Part shown: in pieces, positions 33,502 to 41,467 of the stretch | How positions within the stretch are numbered: the stretch's first letter is position 1 | Layout: each line of letters begins with the position of its first letter | Assembly (NCBI RefSeq): GCF_000717995.1 | Contig: NZ_JODM01000048.1 | Location: 1-55,876, forward strand | Origin: Streptomyces violaceorubidus | Lineage (GTDB): Bacteria; Actinomycetota; Actinomycetes; Streptomycetales; Streptomycetaceae | Direction of reading: 5' to 3' | DNA: 55,876 nt | The notes under the pieces: model-generated | What the model saw: only the letters and a program-made list of their open reading frames with translations | The model's database searches: none | What the model was told of the DNA's origin: nothing | Position numbers and translations under genes: made by a program

Positions 33502-33939
33502 TCAGAAGCCCCTGAAGACGTCGTCGTCGGCGGCCTCGACGAACTCCTCCCAGTCCATGTTGGCCATGGCGATGTTGTTCTCCACGGACCACAGCTCGCG
33601 CGCGACGACCCGCAGCTCGTCGGTGCCGCCGAATGGCGCGTCCCGGTCCCCGGCGTCCTGCGCGCTCACATGTACGGCCAGCAGCGGCATCTCGGGCTCG
33701 CCCCTGGCCCTCCGGTCCGCCACGATCAGCAGTTCGTCCTCCTCGGGCGCGAGCGCGACGATCTCCCGCGTGGTCAGACCCTCGTAGGCGCGGTCGTCCA
33801 CGATGTGGAGCACGGCGAGGAAGTCGGCGTCATCGTCGGTCGGAGTGGTGACCGCGACGCGCAGGTCCTGCCAGGCGGCCTCGTCGGAGAAGTCGGTGCG
33901 GATCAGCAGGGTGTCTTCGCTCTTCGGGAGTTTCGTCAT
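33502..33939 (-). CDS. DUF6924-like protein
   Basis: 145 residues; the ATG at 33939 is preceded by AGGAG at a 7-nt spacing, favouring it over the upstream in-frame start. Begins L-P-K-S-E-D-T-L-L-I-R-T-D-F-S-D-E-A-A-W, the opening I associate with the DUF6924 family (from memory). Contains L-I-V-A-D-R-R-A and ends N-N-I-A-M-A-N-M-D-W-E-E-F with an acidic tail. Soluble, no signal or membrane helix. Function unknown. The divergent region upstream holds two palindromic sites. Confidence 0.75.
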   Translation of the reverse strand: MTKLPKSEDTLLIRTDFSDEAAWQDLRVAVTTPTDDDADFLAVLHIVDDRAYEGLTTREIVALAPEEDELLIVADRRARGEPEMPLLAVHVSAQDAGDRDAPFGGTDELRVVARELWSVENNIAMANMDWEEFVEAADDDVFRGF

Positions 33940-33993
33940 GGCTGGGGCTCCTCGTGCGCACGGGTGTCGGGGGCGCGGCAAACGTCGTTCGGT

Positions 33994-34021
33994 ATGTACG
34001 TGGAACATATGTTAGGTACAT
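33994..34021. promoter_or_regulatory. Nested palindromes between divergent genes
   Basis: AACATATGTT (34004-34013) is a perfect 10-bp palindrome, flanked by ATGTAC (33994-33999) and GTACAT (34016-34021). AT-rich against its surroundings and upstream of the DUF6924-like gene, it looks like a repressor operator. Confidence 0.4.
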
Positions 34022-34043
34022 GTCTCCCGTGGCCGACTCGCGG

Positions 34044-34066
34044 CGTCACCCCCTTGACAGGTGACG
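34044..34066 (+). promoter_or_regulatory. CGTCACC-N9-GGTGACG operator with embedded TTGACA
   Basis: A perfect 7-bp inverted repeat whose spacer carries TTGACA (34054-34059), a consensus -35; CAGGGT 17 nt on could be the -10. It lies upstream of the 60-aa ORF and methyltransferase. The same arrangement recurs at 49443-49465. Confidence 0.5.
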
Positions 34067-34118
34067 CTCTGGTGGGCAGGGTGAACCCGAAGAAGCGAAG
34101 AGTACGAAGGGACCCCGC

Positions 34119-34301
34119 ATGCATGCCTACGAGTACCCCCTCTTCCCCGGCCGTCTGGGCCGGGAGGAGGAAGCTCTGCACGAACTGCTCCGCCGGGTGA
34201 ACTGCAACGACAGGCGGGAGCCCCGGGACGGCGAGGCTGAGGAGTACACCCTCAGGACCCGCCGGCTCGCGGCGGTCACCTATCTCGGCGCCGTCCTGTG
34301 A
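34119..34301 (+). CDS. Small conserved-looking protein coupled to the methyltransferase
   Basis: 60 residues, ATG 34119 with GAAGGGA at 34106-34112. Sequence is charged: P-G-R-L-G-R-E-E-E-A-L-H-E-L-L-R-R-V-N-C-N-D, then a short hydrophobic end. Its TGA (34299-34301) overlaps the GTG of the next gene (34298), a GTGA junction typical of translational coupling. No family recognised; the coupling and the good ribosome binding site are the main support. Confidence 0.6.
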   Translation: MHAYEYPLFPGRLGREEEALHELLRRVNCNDRREPRDGEAEEYTLRTRRLAAVTYLGAVL

Positions 34302-35293
34302 GCCCCGCGGACATGGCACCCGGAGCACCCGACGCCGCGAACGGTCCCGCCCTGCCCCTCGGCGACGATCCGGCGGCCCTGCTGGACGCCGCGGCATGGG
34401 CCCTGGCGGCCCTGGTCGCCACCATCGAGGAGGCGGCGACGAAGCCCCTTGCCGAGGTACTGAGGGCCGATCCGGCGCGTACCGCCGTACTCGAGGCCGC
34501 ACGACTGGTCAGCAGGACGGGGGACACCCTCACACCCCACCCGTCCCTGGTGTACGCCGACGGGCCGACGGCCCACAGCGCCGCCCAGGCACGTCTGAGT
34601 TCGCTGCGCCAGGCCGTCAGCGCCGCCTCCGGCCTCGCGGACGGGTCGGGCGGCACCTGGGCGGACCAGGACGACGCCGTGCTGCTGAGCCAGGGCCGGG
34701 CCTCCGCGATGACCGGCCGGGCGCTCGCCGGCCGGGTGGTCCCGGCCCTGCCCGGTCTGGCCGACCGGCTGGCTCGCGAAGGCAGCCGCATCCTCGACGT
34801 CGGCACCGGCGTGGCCGCGCTGGCGCTCGCCCTGGCGCGGGGCTTCCCGCACGCCGAGGTCGTGGGCATCGATGTCATGGAGCGCGTCCTGGCACTGGCC
34901 GCCGGGGAACTGGCGAACGCCGAGGCGGAGGTCGCGGGCCGGGTCACCCTGCGCCACCTCGACGTCGCGGACCTGACCGAGCGGGCCGCCTACGACCTGG
35001 CCTGGCTGCCCGCCCCCTTCCTGTCCCAGGACGCGCTGACCGCCGCCGTACCCCGCCTCACCGACGCCCTGCGGCCCGGGGGCTGGATCGTGGTGGGCAC
35101 GAACCCCGCGGTGGCCGACCCCCTGCGCCGGGCCGTCGCCGGGTGGAACGCCGTGCGCAGCGGCGGCAACTCGCTGGACACCGACCGCATGGTGGAGACG
35201 CTCACCGCCGCGGGAGCCTCGGAGGTACGGACCTTCCCCACGGTGCCGGGCGGCCCCGTGCTGGTCGCCGCGCAGTGGGGCCCGACCCACTGA
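34298..35293 (+). CDS. SAM-dependent class I methyltransferase
   Basis: 331 residues from GTG 34298 (ATG 34313 is an alternative). Motif I I-L-D-V-G-T-G-V-A-A-L at about residues 164-174, V-V-G-I-D as motif II, H-L-D-V-A-D and Y-D-L-A-W-L-P-A-P-F as motifs III-IV, and L-R-P-G-G-W-I-V-V-G. The N-half is helical and resembles the dimerisation region of small-molecule methyltransferases. Substrate unknown. Translationally coupled to the upstream 60-aa ORF, suggesting the two work together. Confidence 0.85.
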   Translation: MSPADMAPGAPDAANGPALPLGDDPAALLDAAAWALAALVATIEEAATKPLAEVLRADPARTAVLEAARLVSRTGDTLTPHPSLVYADGPTAHSAAQARLSSLRQAVSAASGLADGSGGTWADQDDAVLLSQGRASAMTGRALAGRVVPALPGLADRLAREGSRILDVGTGVAALALALARGFPHAEVVGIDVMERVLALAAGELANAEAEVAGRVTLRHLDVADLTERAAYDLAWLPAPFLSQDALTAAVPRLTDALRPGGWIVVGTNPAVADPLRRAVAGWNAVRSGGNSLDTDRMVETLTAAGASEVRTFPTVPGGPVLVAAQWGPTH

Positions 35294-35318
35294 CCGTCAC
35301 ACACCCCCTGGGGCGACG

Positions 35319-35354
35319 GACGTCCCCGGCGCCCCTCCGGGCCCCGGGGACGTC
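35319..35354. terminator. Hairpin after the methyltransferase gene
   Basis: GACGTCCCCGG (35319-35329) pairs with CCGGGGACGTC (35344-35354), 14-nt loop. Placed 26 nt after the methyltransferase stop. Confidence 0.65.
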
Positions 35355-35581
35355 GCGTGCGGGGCGACCGTGACCGAGGGGGCGGGGGCGGACGTCAGTA
35401 GTCCGACCCAGCGACGGAACACACCCCGGCACCCGTGACGCAGTCATTCGACGGATGTGTGCGTAATGTCCACCCCCGGAGACTGGGCGCAGACCGAGCG
35501 GCGTCCGGCTCGCCCGGCGCTTTCCGCCGCGCGCGGCGTCCCGCCGCCCACCGGACGCGCTCCCGACGAAAGGCAACCGAT

Positions 35582-37315
35582 ATGCCCACCTTCGCGGACC
35601 ACGTCGTCGCCTCGCTCAAGGCCTCCGGAGTGCGCCGCCTGTACGGCCTGCCAGGTGACTCGCTCAACGGGCTGACGGACTCCCTCCGCCGCACCGACGG
35701 TGTCGACTGGGTGCACGTCAGGCACGAGGAGAGCGCCGCTCTCGCGGCGGCGGCCGAGGCCGGGCTGACGGGCGAGCTGACCGTCTGCGTCGGCAGCTGC
35801 GGCCCCGGCAACCTGCACCTGATCAACGGGCTCTTCGACGCCCAGCGCAGCCGGGTGCCGGTCCTCGCGATCGCCGCCCAGATCCCCGGGTCCGAGGTCG
35901 GCTCCGGCTACTTCCAGGAGACCCGCCCTCAGGAGCTCTTCGCCGACTGCAGCGTCTACGCGGAGGTCGTCACCAGCGCGGAGTTCGGTCCGCGCATCCT
36001 CGAGAACGCGATGCGGGCGGCCGTCGAGCGCAGGGGAGTGGCGGTCGTGGTGGTCCCCGGCGAGATCTTCCTCGGCCGGACGGACCGCGACCTCGCGCCC
36101 ACCGTGGTCCGTCCGGCCCGCACCGTGACGCGCCCCGACGACGACTCCCTGCGCGCGGCCGCCGCCCTGCTGGACGACGCGCGCCGGGTGACCATCCTGG
36201 CGGGCGCGGGAGCCGCCGGCGCCCACGACGACCTGGTACGACTGGCCGAGACCCTCAAGGCACCCGTGGTGCACGCCCTGCGCGGCAAGGAGCACGTCGC
36301 CTACGACAACCCCTACGACGTGGGTCTGACCGGTCTGCTGGGCTTCGCCTCCGGCTACAAGGCCATCGAGGAGGCCGACACCCTGCTGATGCTGGGCACG
36401 GACTTCCCCTACCGGCAGTTCTATCCGCAGCACGCGAAGGTGATCCAGCTCGACATCCGCGGCGAGCAGATCGGCCGGCGCACCCGCGTCGACCTGCCCC
36501 TGGTCGGAAGTGTGCGCGACACCCTGCCCGCGCTGCTGCCCCTGCTGAGCGCGAAGACGGACCGCCGGCACCTCGACGGGGCCCTCGCGCACTACGCCCG
36601 CACCCGCAAGTCGCTGGACTCGCTCGCCGTCAACGACCACGAGCGCACTCCGATCCACCCGCAGTTCGTGGCGAGCACCCTGGACCGCCTCGCCGACCGG
36701 GACGCGGTCTTCACGGTCGACGTCGGTTCCCCGGTGGTGTGGGCGGCCCGCTACCTCACCTTCAACGGCCACCGTCGGCTGGTCGGCTCGTTCAACCACG
36801 GCACCATGGCCTGCGCGCTGCCGCACGCCGTGGGCGCACAGGCGGCACACCCGGGCCGGCAGGTGGTGTCGCTGTCCGGTGACGGCGGGCTGACCATGCT
36901 GCTCGGCGAGCTGTTCACGCTGCGGCAGAACGGCCTGCCCGCCAAGATCGTCGTCTTCAACAACGGGTCGCTGAACTTCGTGGAACTGGAGATGAAGGCG
37001 GCGGGCATCGTCAACTACGCCACCGAGCTGGACAATCCGCAGCTCGCCGAGGTGGCCGCGGCGGTCGGTCTGTGGGCCCGGCGGGTGGAGCGTCCCGGCG
37101 ACCTGGAGGACGCCCTCAAGGGCGCCTTCGCGCACGACGGCCCGGCACTGGTGGAGGTGATGACCGCGCGGCAGGAACTGTCCGTGCCGCCGGCGATCAC
37201 GGTGGAGCAGGCCAAGGGGTTCACCCTCTACGCCATCCGCACCATCCTGGACGGCCGGGGCGGGGAACTCCTCGACCTGGTCTCCACGAACGTCGCCCGC
37301 CGCATCCTGCGCTGA
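35582..37315 (+). CDS. poxB: Thiamine-diphosphate-dependent pyruvate dehydrogenase/oxidase (PoxB type)
   Basis: 577 residues from ATG 35582 (GAAAGG upstream), close to the 572 of E. coli PoxB. N-terminal PYR domain with Y-G-L-P-G-D-S-L-N-G and the cofactor-activating Glu49 in R-H-E-E-S-A-A; Q-E-T-R-P-Q-E-L-F; central FAD-binding-type domain; C-terminal PP domain with G433-D434-G435 and N460-N461-G-S, the Mg/ThDP motif. Acetolactate synthase is less likely because the PoxB-like E-M-K-A-A-G and L-D-N-P-Q-L-A-E-V-A motifs follow. Predicted reaction: pyruvate to acetate and CO2, passing electrons to quinone (or oxygen). Monocistronic, with a leader of about 290 nt. Confidence 0.88.
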   Translation: MPTFADHVVASLKASGVRRLYGLPGDSLNGLTDSLRRTDGVDWVHVRHEESAALAAAAEAGLTGELTVCVGSCGPGNLHLINGLFDAQRSRVPVLAIAAQIPGSEVGSGYFQETRPQELFADCSVYAEVVTSAEFGPRILENAMRAAVERRGVAVVVVPGEIFLGRTDRDLAPTVVRPARTVTRPDDDSLRAAAALLDDARRVTILAGAGAAGAHDDLVRLAETLKAPVVHALRGKEHVAYDNPYDVGLTGLLGFASGYKAIEEADTLLMLGTDFPYRQFYPQHAKVIQLDIRGEQIGRRTRVDLPLVGSVRDTLPALLPLLSAKTDRRHLDGALAHYARTRKSLDSLAVNDHERTPIHPQFVASTLDRLADRDAVFTVDVGSPVVWAARYLTFNGHRRLVGSFNHGTMACALPHAVGAQAAHPGRQVVSLSGDGGLTMLLGELFTLRQNGLPAKIVVFNNGSLNFVELEMKAAGIVNYATELDNPQLAEVAAAVGLWARRVERPGDLEDALKGAFAHDGPALVEVMTARQELSVPPAITVEQAKGFTLYAIRTILDGRGGELLDLVSTNVARRILR

Positions 37316-37352
37316 CCGGCGGAGCCCGCACATCCACCCACACACATGCTGC

Positions 37353-37362
37353 ACACATGTGT
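37353..37362. promoter_or_regulatory. ACACATGTGT palindrome upstream of the MarR gene
   Basis: Perfect 10-bp palindrome in the region between poxB and the MarR gene; a related half-match CACACATGCTG lies just before it. One of four CACATGTG sites in intergenic DNA between 37.3 and 42.9 kb. Confidence 0.4.
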
Positions 37363-37383
37363 CGCAGCACACCCTCAAAACAT

Positions 37384-37425
37384 TTGCCTGAATCAACCAA
37401 CTAACCGCATAGTTGCCTTGAGCAA
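37384..37425. promoter_or_regulatory. Probable MarR autoregulatory operator
   Basis: TTGCCTGAATCAA (37384-37396) and TTGCCTTGAGCAA (37413-37425) are repeated, TTGC...CAA-type imperfect palindromes of the kind bound by MarR proteins next to exporters. The second lies within 20 nt of the chosen start of the MarR gene, so binding would block its expression and that of the exporter downstream. Confidence 0.55.
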
Positions 37426-37442
37426 TGAACCTGGAGGCATGT

Positions 37443-37973
37443 GTGGCCGGCAAACCCGACTTCGAGGAGCTGATGCGGCAGCTGAGCGCCATCGGGTCCG
37501 TACGCCGAGAGCTGGCCCGGTCCCTGCCGGCCGACTGCTCCAGCGGATCCGCCGCGGTCCTGGCGCTGCTCGGCCGCGACGGCGACATGCGCATCGGCCG
37601 GCTCGCGGAACTGCTCGCCGTCGACATGTCGGTCACCAGCCGCCACGTCACGCACCTGGCCGAGCTGGGCTGGATCGACCGCAGCCCCGACCCGGCGGAC
37701 CGGCGCTCGCGCATCCTGCGCCTGACCCCCGAGGGCCGTGAGCGGCTCACCGAACTCTCCGGCCGGACCGCCCGGTTGCTCGCCGAACGGCTGAGCGGCT
37801 GGAGCGACGAGGACGTCGAGCTGCTGACCGGGCTCCTGGCCCGGCTCCGGGCCGGCTTCGACGACCCGAGGACCCACCCGGGCGGCCCGCCCCCCGGGAC
37901 GTCCCCGGACGCCCCGCCCTCCGAGACGTCCCCGGGCGTCCCGCCCGCCCGGACGACCGTTGTCACCACGTAA
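37443..37973 (+). CDS. MarR-family transcriptional repressor
   Basis: 176 residues from GTG 37443. CTGGAGG (37431-37437) sits at the right distance from it, whereas the in-frame ATG at 37425 has none and overlaps the operator. Winged helix-turn-helix: R-I-G-R-L-A-E-L-L-A-V-D-M-S-V-T-S-R-H-V recognition region and the wing D-P-A-D-R-R-S-R-I-L-R-L-T. The tail after about residue 145 is Pro/Thr-rich and probably disordered. The exporter gene starts 13 nt after the stop, so they form an operon; a ligand-relieved repressor of the pump is inferred. Confidence 0.88.
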   Translation: MAGKPDFEELMRQLSAIGSVRRELARSLPADCSSGSAAVLALLGRDGDMRIGRLAELLAVDMSVTSRHVTHLAELGWIDRSPDPADRRSRILRLTPEGRERLTELSGRTARLLAERLSGWSDEDVELLTGLLARLRAGFDDPRTHPGGPPPGTSPDAPPSETSPGVPPARTTVVTT

Positions 37974-37986
37974 GGAAAGAACACTC

Positions 37987-39711
37987 ATGACATCCACCCC
38001 GCAAGCCGGTGTGCGGGCCTCAAGCCCCAGCGCGGGAGGAACACCCCAGGAGTCCATGACGCACGCGCAGATCATGCGCGCGCTCTCCGGACTGCTGCTC
38101 GGCCTGTTCTGCGCGATCCTGTCCTCGACCGTCGTCACCAACGCGCTGCCCAGGATCATCAACGACCTGGGCGGCGGCCAGTCCGCCTACACCTGGGTCG
38201 TCACCTCCTCCCTGCTGGCGGTCACCGCGTCGACCCCGCTGTGGGGCAAGCTCGCCGACCAGTTCAGCAAGAAGGTCCTGGTGCAGTCGGCGCTGATCGT
38301 CTACGTCATCGGGTCCCTGGTGGCCGGCCTGGCCCCCAACCCGGCGACGCTGATCACCGCCCGGGTCATCCAGGGACTGGGCGGCGGCGGTCTGTCCGCC
38401 CTCGCCCAGGTCGTGCTGGCGGCGATGATCTCCCCGCGCGAACGCGGACGCTACTCCGGCTACCTGGGCGCGACCTTCGCCGTCGCGACCGTCGGCGGCC
38501 CGCTGCTCGGCGGCGTCATCACCGACACCAGCTGGCTCGGCTGGCGCTGGTGCCTCTTCGTCGGCATCCCCTTCGCCGTCGTCGCGCTGATCGTGCTCCA
38601 GCGGACCCTGAACCTGCCGGTGGTCAGGCGCAAGGTCAAGGTCGACTGGGCCGGCGCCTTCTTCGTCACCGCGGCCGTGTGCACCCTGCTGATCTGGGTC
38701 ACCTTCGCCGACGACAAGTACGACTGGCTGTCCTGGCAGACCTACACCCTGGTCGGCCTGTCGGCCGTGCTGACACTGGCCTTCCTGTTCGTCGAGACGA
38801 AGGCCGCCGAGCCGATCATCCCGCTGCGGCTGTTCCGCAACCCGACCATCGCCCTCGCCTCGGTCGCCTCCCTGTTCGTCGGCATCGCGCTGTTCGCGGG
38901 CACGGTCTTCTTCAGCCAGTACTTCCAGCTCGCGCGCGGCGACTCGCCCACCAAGTCGGGCCTGATGACGATCCCGTTCATCGCGGGCCTGTTCCTCTCC
39001 TCCACGTTCTCCGGCCGCGTCATCACCCGCACCGGCAAGTGGAAGGGCTGGCTGCTCACGGGCGGCGTCCTGCTGACCGCGGGGCTGGCCCTGCTGGGCA
39101 TGCTCCGCTACGACACCCCGTACCTGTACATAGCCTCCTGCATGGCGCTGATGGGCCTCGGCGTCGGCATGACCCTGCAGAACCTGGTCCTGTGCACGCA
39201 GAACCAGGTCACCCCGGCCGACCTGGGGGCCGCCTCCTCGACGGTGACCTTCTTCCGGTCCCTCGGCGGCGCGGTCGGCGTCTCGGTGCTCGGCTCGGTC
39301 CTCACCACCCGTATCGGCCACTACGCCCGCGAGACCATCACCCAGCTCGCCCCGCAGGACCAGGCGACCGCCGCGCAGGCCTCCGGCAGCGGAAAGCTGC
39401 CCGACCTCGCGATGCTGCCCGCCCCGGTCCGCGACTGGCTGGAGGGCGCCTACGGGCACGGCATCGGCGACGTCTTCCTGTACGCGGCGCCCGTCGCCCT
39501 CCTCGCCTTCCTGGTGACCCTGTTCATCAAGGAGGTCCCGCTGCGCGCCTCCAGCGGCCTGGACCAGGCGGCCCAGGCCGCCATGCAGGACGCCGAGGCC
39601 GTTTCCGGCGCGCCCCTGGTGGCGGAGGCTGTGGACGAAGCCGCCGAGACCGACGCCGCGCGGACCCCCGGTGACGCGGGCGAGGACCCCCGGGTCGAGC
39701 GGACACGCTGA
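37987..39711 (+). CDS. DHA2 (14-helix) MFS drug exporter
   Basis: 574 residues from ATG 37987 with AAGGAAAG at 37973-37980. About 14 membrane helices; motif A region G-K-L-A-D-Q-F-S-K-K; motif C-like G-P-L-L-G-G-V; D1-like L-P-R-I-I-N-D-L-G-G after the first helix, typical of EmrB/QacA proton-driven antiporters. Cytoplasmic C-tail acidic. Co-transcribed with the MarR repressor; substrate unknown. Confidence 0.9.
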   Translation: MTSTPQAGVRASSPSAGGTPQESMTHAQIMRALSGLLLGLFCAILSSTVVTNALPRIINDLGGGQSAYTWVVTSSLLAVTASTPLWGKLADQFSKKVLVQSALIVYVIGSLVAGLAPNPATLITARVIQGLGGGGLSALAQVVLAAMISPRERGRYSGYLGATFAVATVGGPLLGGVITDTSWLGWRWCLFVGIPFAVVALIVLQRTLNLPVVRRKVKVDWAGAFFVTAAVCTLLIWVTFADDKYDWLSWQTYTLVGLSAVLTLAFLFVETKAAEPIIPLRLFRNPTIALASVASLFVGIALFAGTVFFSQYFQLARGDSPTKSGLMTIPFIAGLFLSSTFSGRVITRTGKWKGWLLTGGVLLTAGLALLGMLRYDTPYLYIASCMALMGLGVGMTLQNLVLCTQNQVTPADLGAASSTVTFFRSLGGAVGVSVLGSVLTTRIGHYARETITQLAPQDQATAAQASGSGKLPDLAMLPAPVRDWLEGAYGHGIGDVFLYAAPVALLAFLVTLFIKEVPLRASSGLDQAAQAAMQDAEAVSGAPLVAEAVDEAAETDAARTPGDAGEDPRVERTR

Positions 39712-39738
39712 CCTCCCTGCTCATGGCAGGCCGTTCAC

Positions 39739-39773
39739 GGCGCCGCCGTGCCGAGCACCGGCACGGCGGCGCC
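39739..39773. terminator. Strong hairpin terminator after the exporter
   Basis: GGCGCCGCCGTGCCG (39739-39753) pairs perfectly with CGGCACGGCGGCGCC (39759-39773), 5-nt loop. Serves the exporter and the convergent small gene. Confidence 0.75.
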
Positions 39774-39826
39774 GGACGCACGCCCCGTCAGGACGCCCCG
39801 TCAGAGCACCCCATCAGGACGCCCCG

Positions 39827-40108
39827 TCAGGACGCTCCCTCCGGAGCGGTGACCGGGGCCGTGTCCGGACCCGGGGCGTGCGCCGGATCGGACGCCGGCA
39901 GTGCGGGAACGGGGGCCGGGGGCGTCGCGGCCTGCGGGCCGACGGACTCGGCGCGCGGACCGGCCGCTCTCAGCAAGTTGTTGTAGGTGCGTCTGAGGAT
40001 CTTCGACGCCTGGCACACGGCGCCTCTGCCCGCGCAGAAGCGACACTCCCGCACATGGTCCTCGTACACCGCACGGGCCCGCTCCAGCGGTTCCTGACCT
40101 GACTGCAT
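39827..40108 (-). CDS. Small Cys-containing protein
   Basis: 93 residues; ATG 40108 preceded by GAGGAAGAG. N-half H-V-R-E-C-R-F-C-A-G-R-G-A-V-C-Q-A-S-K-I-L-R-R-T-Y has a CxxC plus a third Cys, a possible metal site, followed by a basic helix. The second half is Ala/Pro-rich. No known family identified. The good ribosome binding site and the coherent N-half support it. Confidence 0.6.
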   Translation of the reverse strand: MQSGQEPLERARAVYEDHVRECRFCAGRGAVCQASKILRRTYNNLLRAAGPRAESVGPQAATPPAPVPALPASDPAHAPGPDTAPVTAPEGAS

Positions 40109-40267
40109 GGCTCTTCCTCGAATTCCGGCCGGCGCCCGCTACACCCATGGGGGTCACAGGCGCGTGGAGAGTCCCCCAAGTGGCTCAACGGAAGTGCACC
40201 GGCCCGGGGTTCACGCCGCGGGACACCACATCCCGCGGCAGTCCTTCGCCCCGACACCCGCTTTCGC

Positions 40268-40330
40268 ACACATGTGTCGGTGGCCGACTTTGACCCTTGC
40301 GAGAGCGTATGCACACGTGTTTGCGTGTGC
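40268..40330 (+). promoter_or_regulatory. Cupin gene leader: ACACATGTGT and GCACACG inverted repeat
   Basis: ACACATGTGT at 40268-40277 repeats the site upstream of the MarR gene. GCACACG (40311-40317) and CGTGTGC (40324-40330) form a perfect inverted repeat with a 6-nt loop, about 40 nt before the cupin start. Probable regulatory sites. Confidence 0.45.
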
Positions 40331-40370
40331 GGACAGAACGGGCTTTCCGCTCAGCGCGAAGGGAACCAAG

Positions 40371-40832
40371 ATGATCGACAGGCGTGCCCTCCTCCGCACC
40401 AGCGGCGTCGCGGCAGCGGCCGGCGCACTCGGTGCCGCTCTGCCCGCCTCCGCCGAGGCCGCGGAGTCCTCCCGTCACGGCGTGGCCCCCGCCCCCTCGG
40501 ACACCGACCCCACCGAGGGCGTCACCCGCACCCTGCTCCAGGAACACCCCTCGCCCGCCGAGGGCTGGGAGGCCGTACAGACGCTGGTGCAGATCCCGCG
40601 GCACAAGGAGTCCGGCCGGCACAGCCACCCCGGTGTGGAGGTGGGATACATCGTCCGGGGCGACGTCCTCATGGAGTTCGACGACAGGCCGCCCCTGCGC
40701 CTGCGCACCGGGGACCCCTTCTTCATCCCGGACGGCGTGATCCACAACGCCCGCAACGTCGGCAGGGTCACGACGATGATGCTCTCCACGTACGTGGTCG
40801 ACGAGACCAAGCCCCTCGTGACCACGTACTAG
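40371..40832 (+). CDS. Exported cupin-domain protein
   Basis: 153 residues from ATG 40371 (AAGGGA upstream). The N-terminus D-R-R-A-L-L-R-T-S-G plus an alanine-rich hydrophobic stretch ending A-S-A-E-A looks like a Tat signal peptide. Single cupin barrel with R-H-S-H-P-G-V-E-V-G-Y (His84, His86, Glu90) and P-D-G-V-I-H-N (His125) as metal ligands. Metal-dependent secreted enzyme or binding protein; substrate unknown. Monocistronic. Confidence 0.85.
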   Translation: MIDRRALLRTSGVAAAAGALGAALPASAEAAESSRHGVAPAPSDTDPTEGVTRTLLQEHPSPAEGWEAVQTLVQIPRHKESGRHSHPGVEVGYIVRGDVLMEFDDRPPLRLRTGDPFFIPDGVIHNARNVGRVTTMMLSTYVVDETKPLVTTY

Positions 40833-40849
40833 ATGCCCCCTGGTGACCG

Positions 40850-40913
40850 GGAAGCTGCCGGGGAACTGCCGGGGTGTCGCCGGAAGCTGCCGGGGAACTG
40901 CCGGGGTGCTGCC
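40850..40913 (+). repeat. 32-bp direct repeat (two copies)
   Basis: Units 40850-40881 and 40882-40913 differ at two positions; each contains CTGCCGGGG sub-repeats. Immediately after the cupin gene. No coding role apparent. Confidence 0.8.
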
Positions 40914-41020
40914 GGGGGAGTGCCGCGGACGCGGGTGCGGGACTCCCATGCGTGAGTCATACACAAACCGTAGGGCTCCCCCTATGGTCCGGGCACCGCG
41001 CCGCCCTGCATGCTGAGAGC

Positions 41021-41386
41021 ATGTGCATCAATATCGTCGTCGTAGACGACGACCCGGGGTTCCGCCGCATCGCCACGACGCTGCTGACGGCACGGGGCCT
41101 GCGTGTCGTCGCGGAATCATGGGACGGTGCCTCGGCCCTGGACGCCGTGCGGGCGCACCGTCCGCACGGCGTGCTGATGGATCTGCACCTGCCCGACCTC
41201 GACGGACTCAGCGTGGCCCGGCGTCTGACCGAGGAGGGGGACGCGCCGCGGATCGTGCTGACCTCCACCGACAGGTCCCTGTGGGCGCGGGAGGAGCTGG
41301 ACCGGGCGGGCATCGAGTGCTTCGTGGCCAAGGACAAGCTGTTCGACGCGGATCTGCGGGGCCTGTTCACCGCACCGACGCCCTGA
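41021..41386 (+). CDS. Stand-alone receiver-domain protein
   Basis: 121 residues from ATG 41021 (weak GAGAG upstream). Acidic pocket V-V-D-D-D (9-11), phosphoacceptor Asp54 in V-L-M-D-L-H-L-P, Thr81/Ser82 in I-V-L-T-S-T, Lys104 in F-V-A-K-D-K. There is no output domain, so it would act through protein contacts or phosphorelay. No cognate kinase adjacent; a CHASE3 kinase lies about 5 kb away. Confidence 0.85.
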   Translation: MCINIVVVDDDPGFRRIATTLLTARGLRVVAESWDGASALDAVRAHRPHGVLMDLHLPDLDGLSVARRLTEEGDAPRIVLTSTDRSLWAREELDRAGIECFVAKDKLFDADLRGLFTAPTP

Positions 41387-41394
41387 CCTCCCGG

Positions 41395-41449
41395 CGGCGG
41401 CCGGGGACGGGCGGGGGCGGGCGGTTCCCCGTCCCGCCCCTGGCCGCCG
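41395..41449. terminator. GC-rich hairpin between convergent regulator genes
   Basis: CGGCGGCC (41395-41402) pairs with GGCCGCCG (41442-41449), and the following G-rich and C-rich runs extend the stem. Shared by the receiver gene and the convergent NarL-type gene. Confidence 0.6.
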
Positions 41450-41467
41450 TGACGGCGTGCGTGCGGG

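Noticed and set aside
33670..34200. 176-codon plus-strand frame opposite the DUF6924-like gene
   Set aside because: It is antisense to a gene with a good start and crosses the palindromic divergent promoter region.
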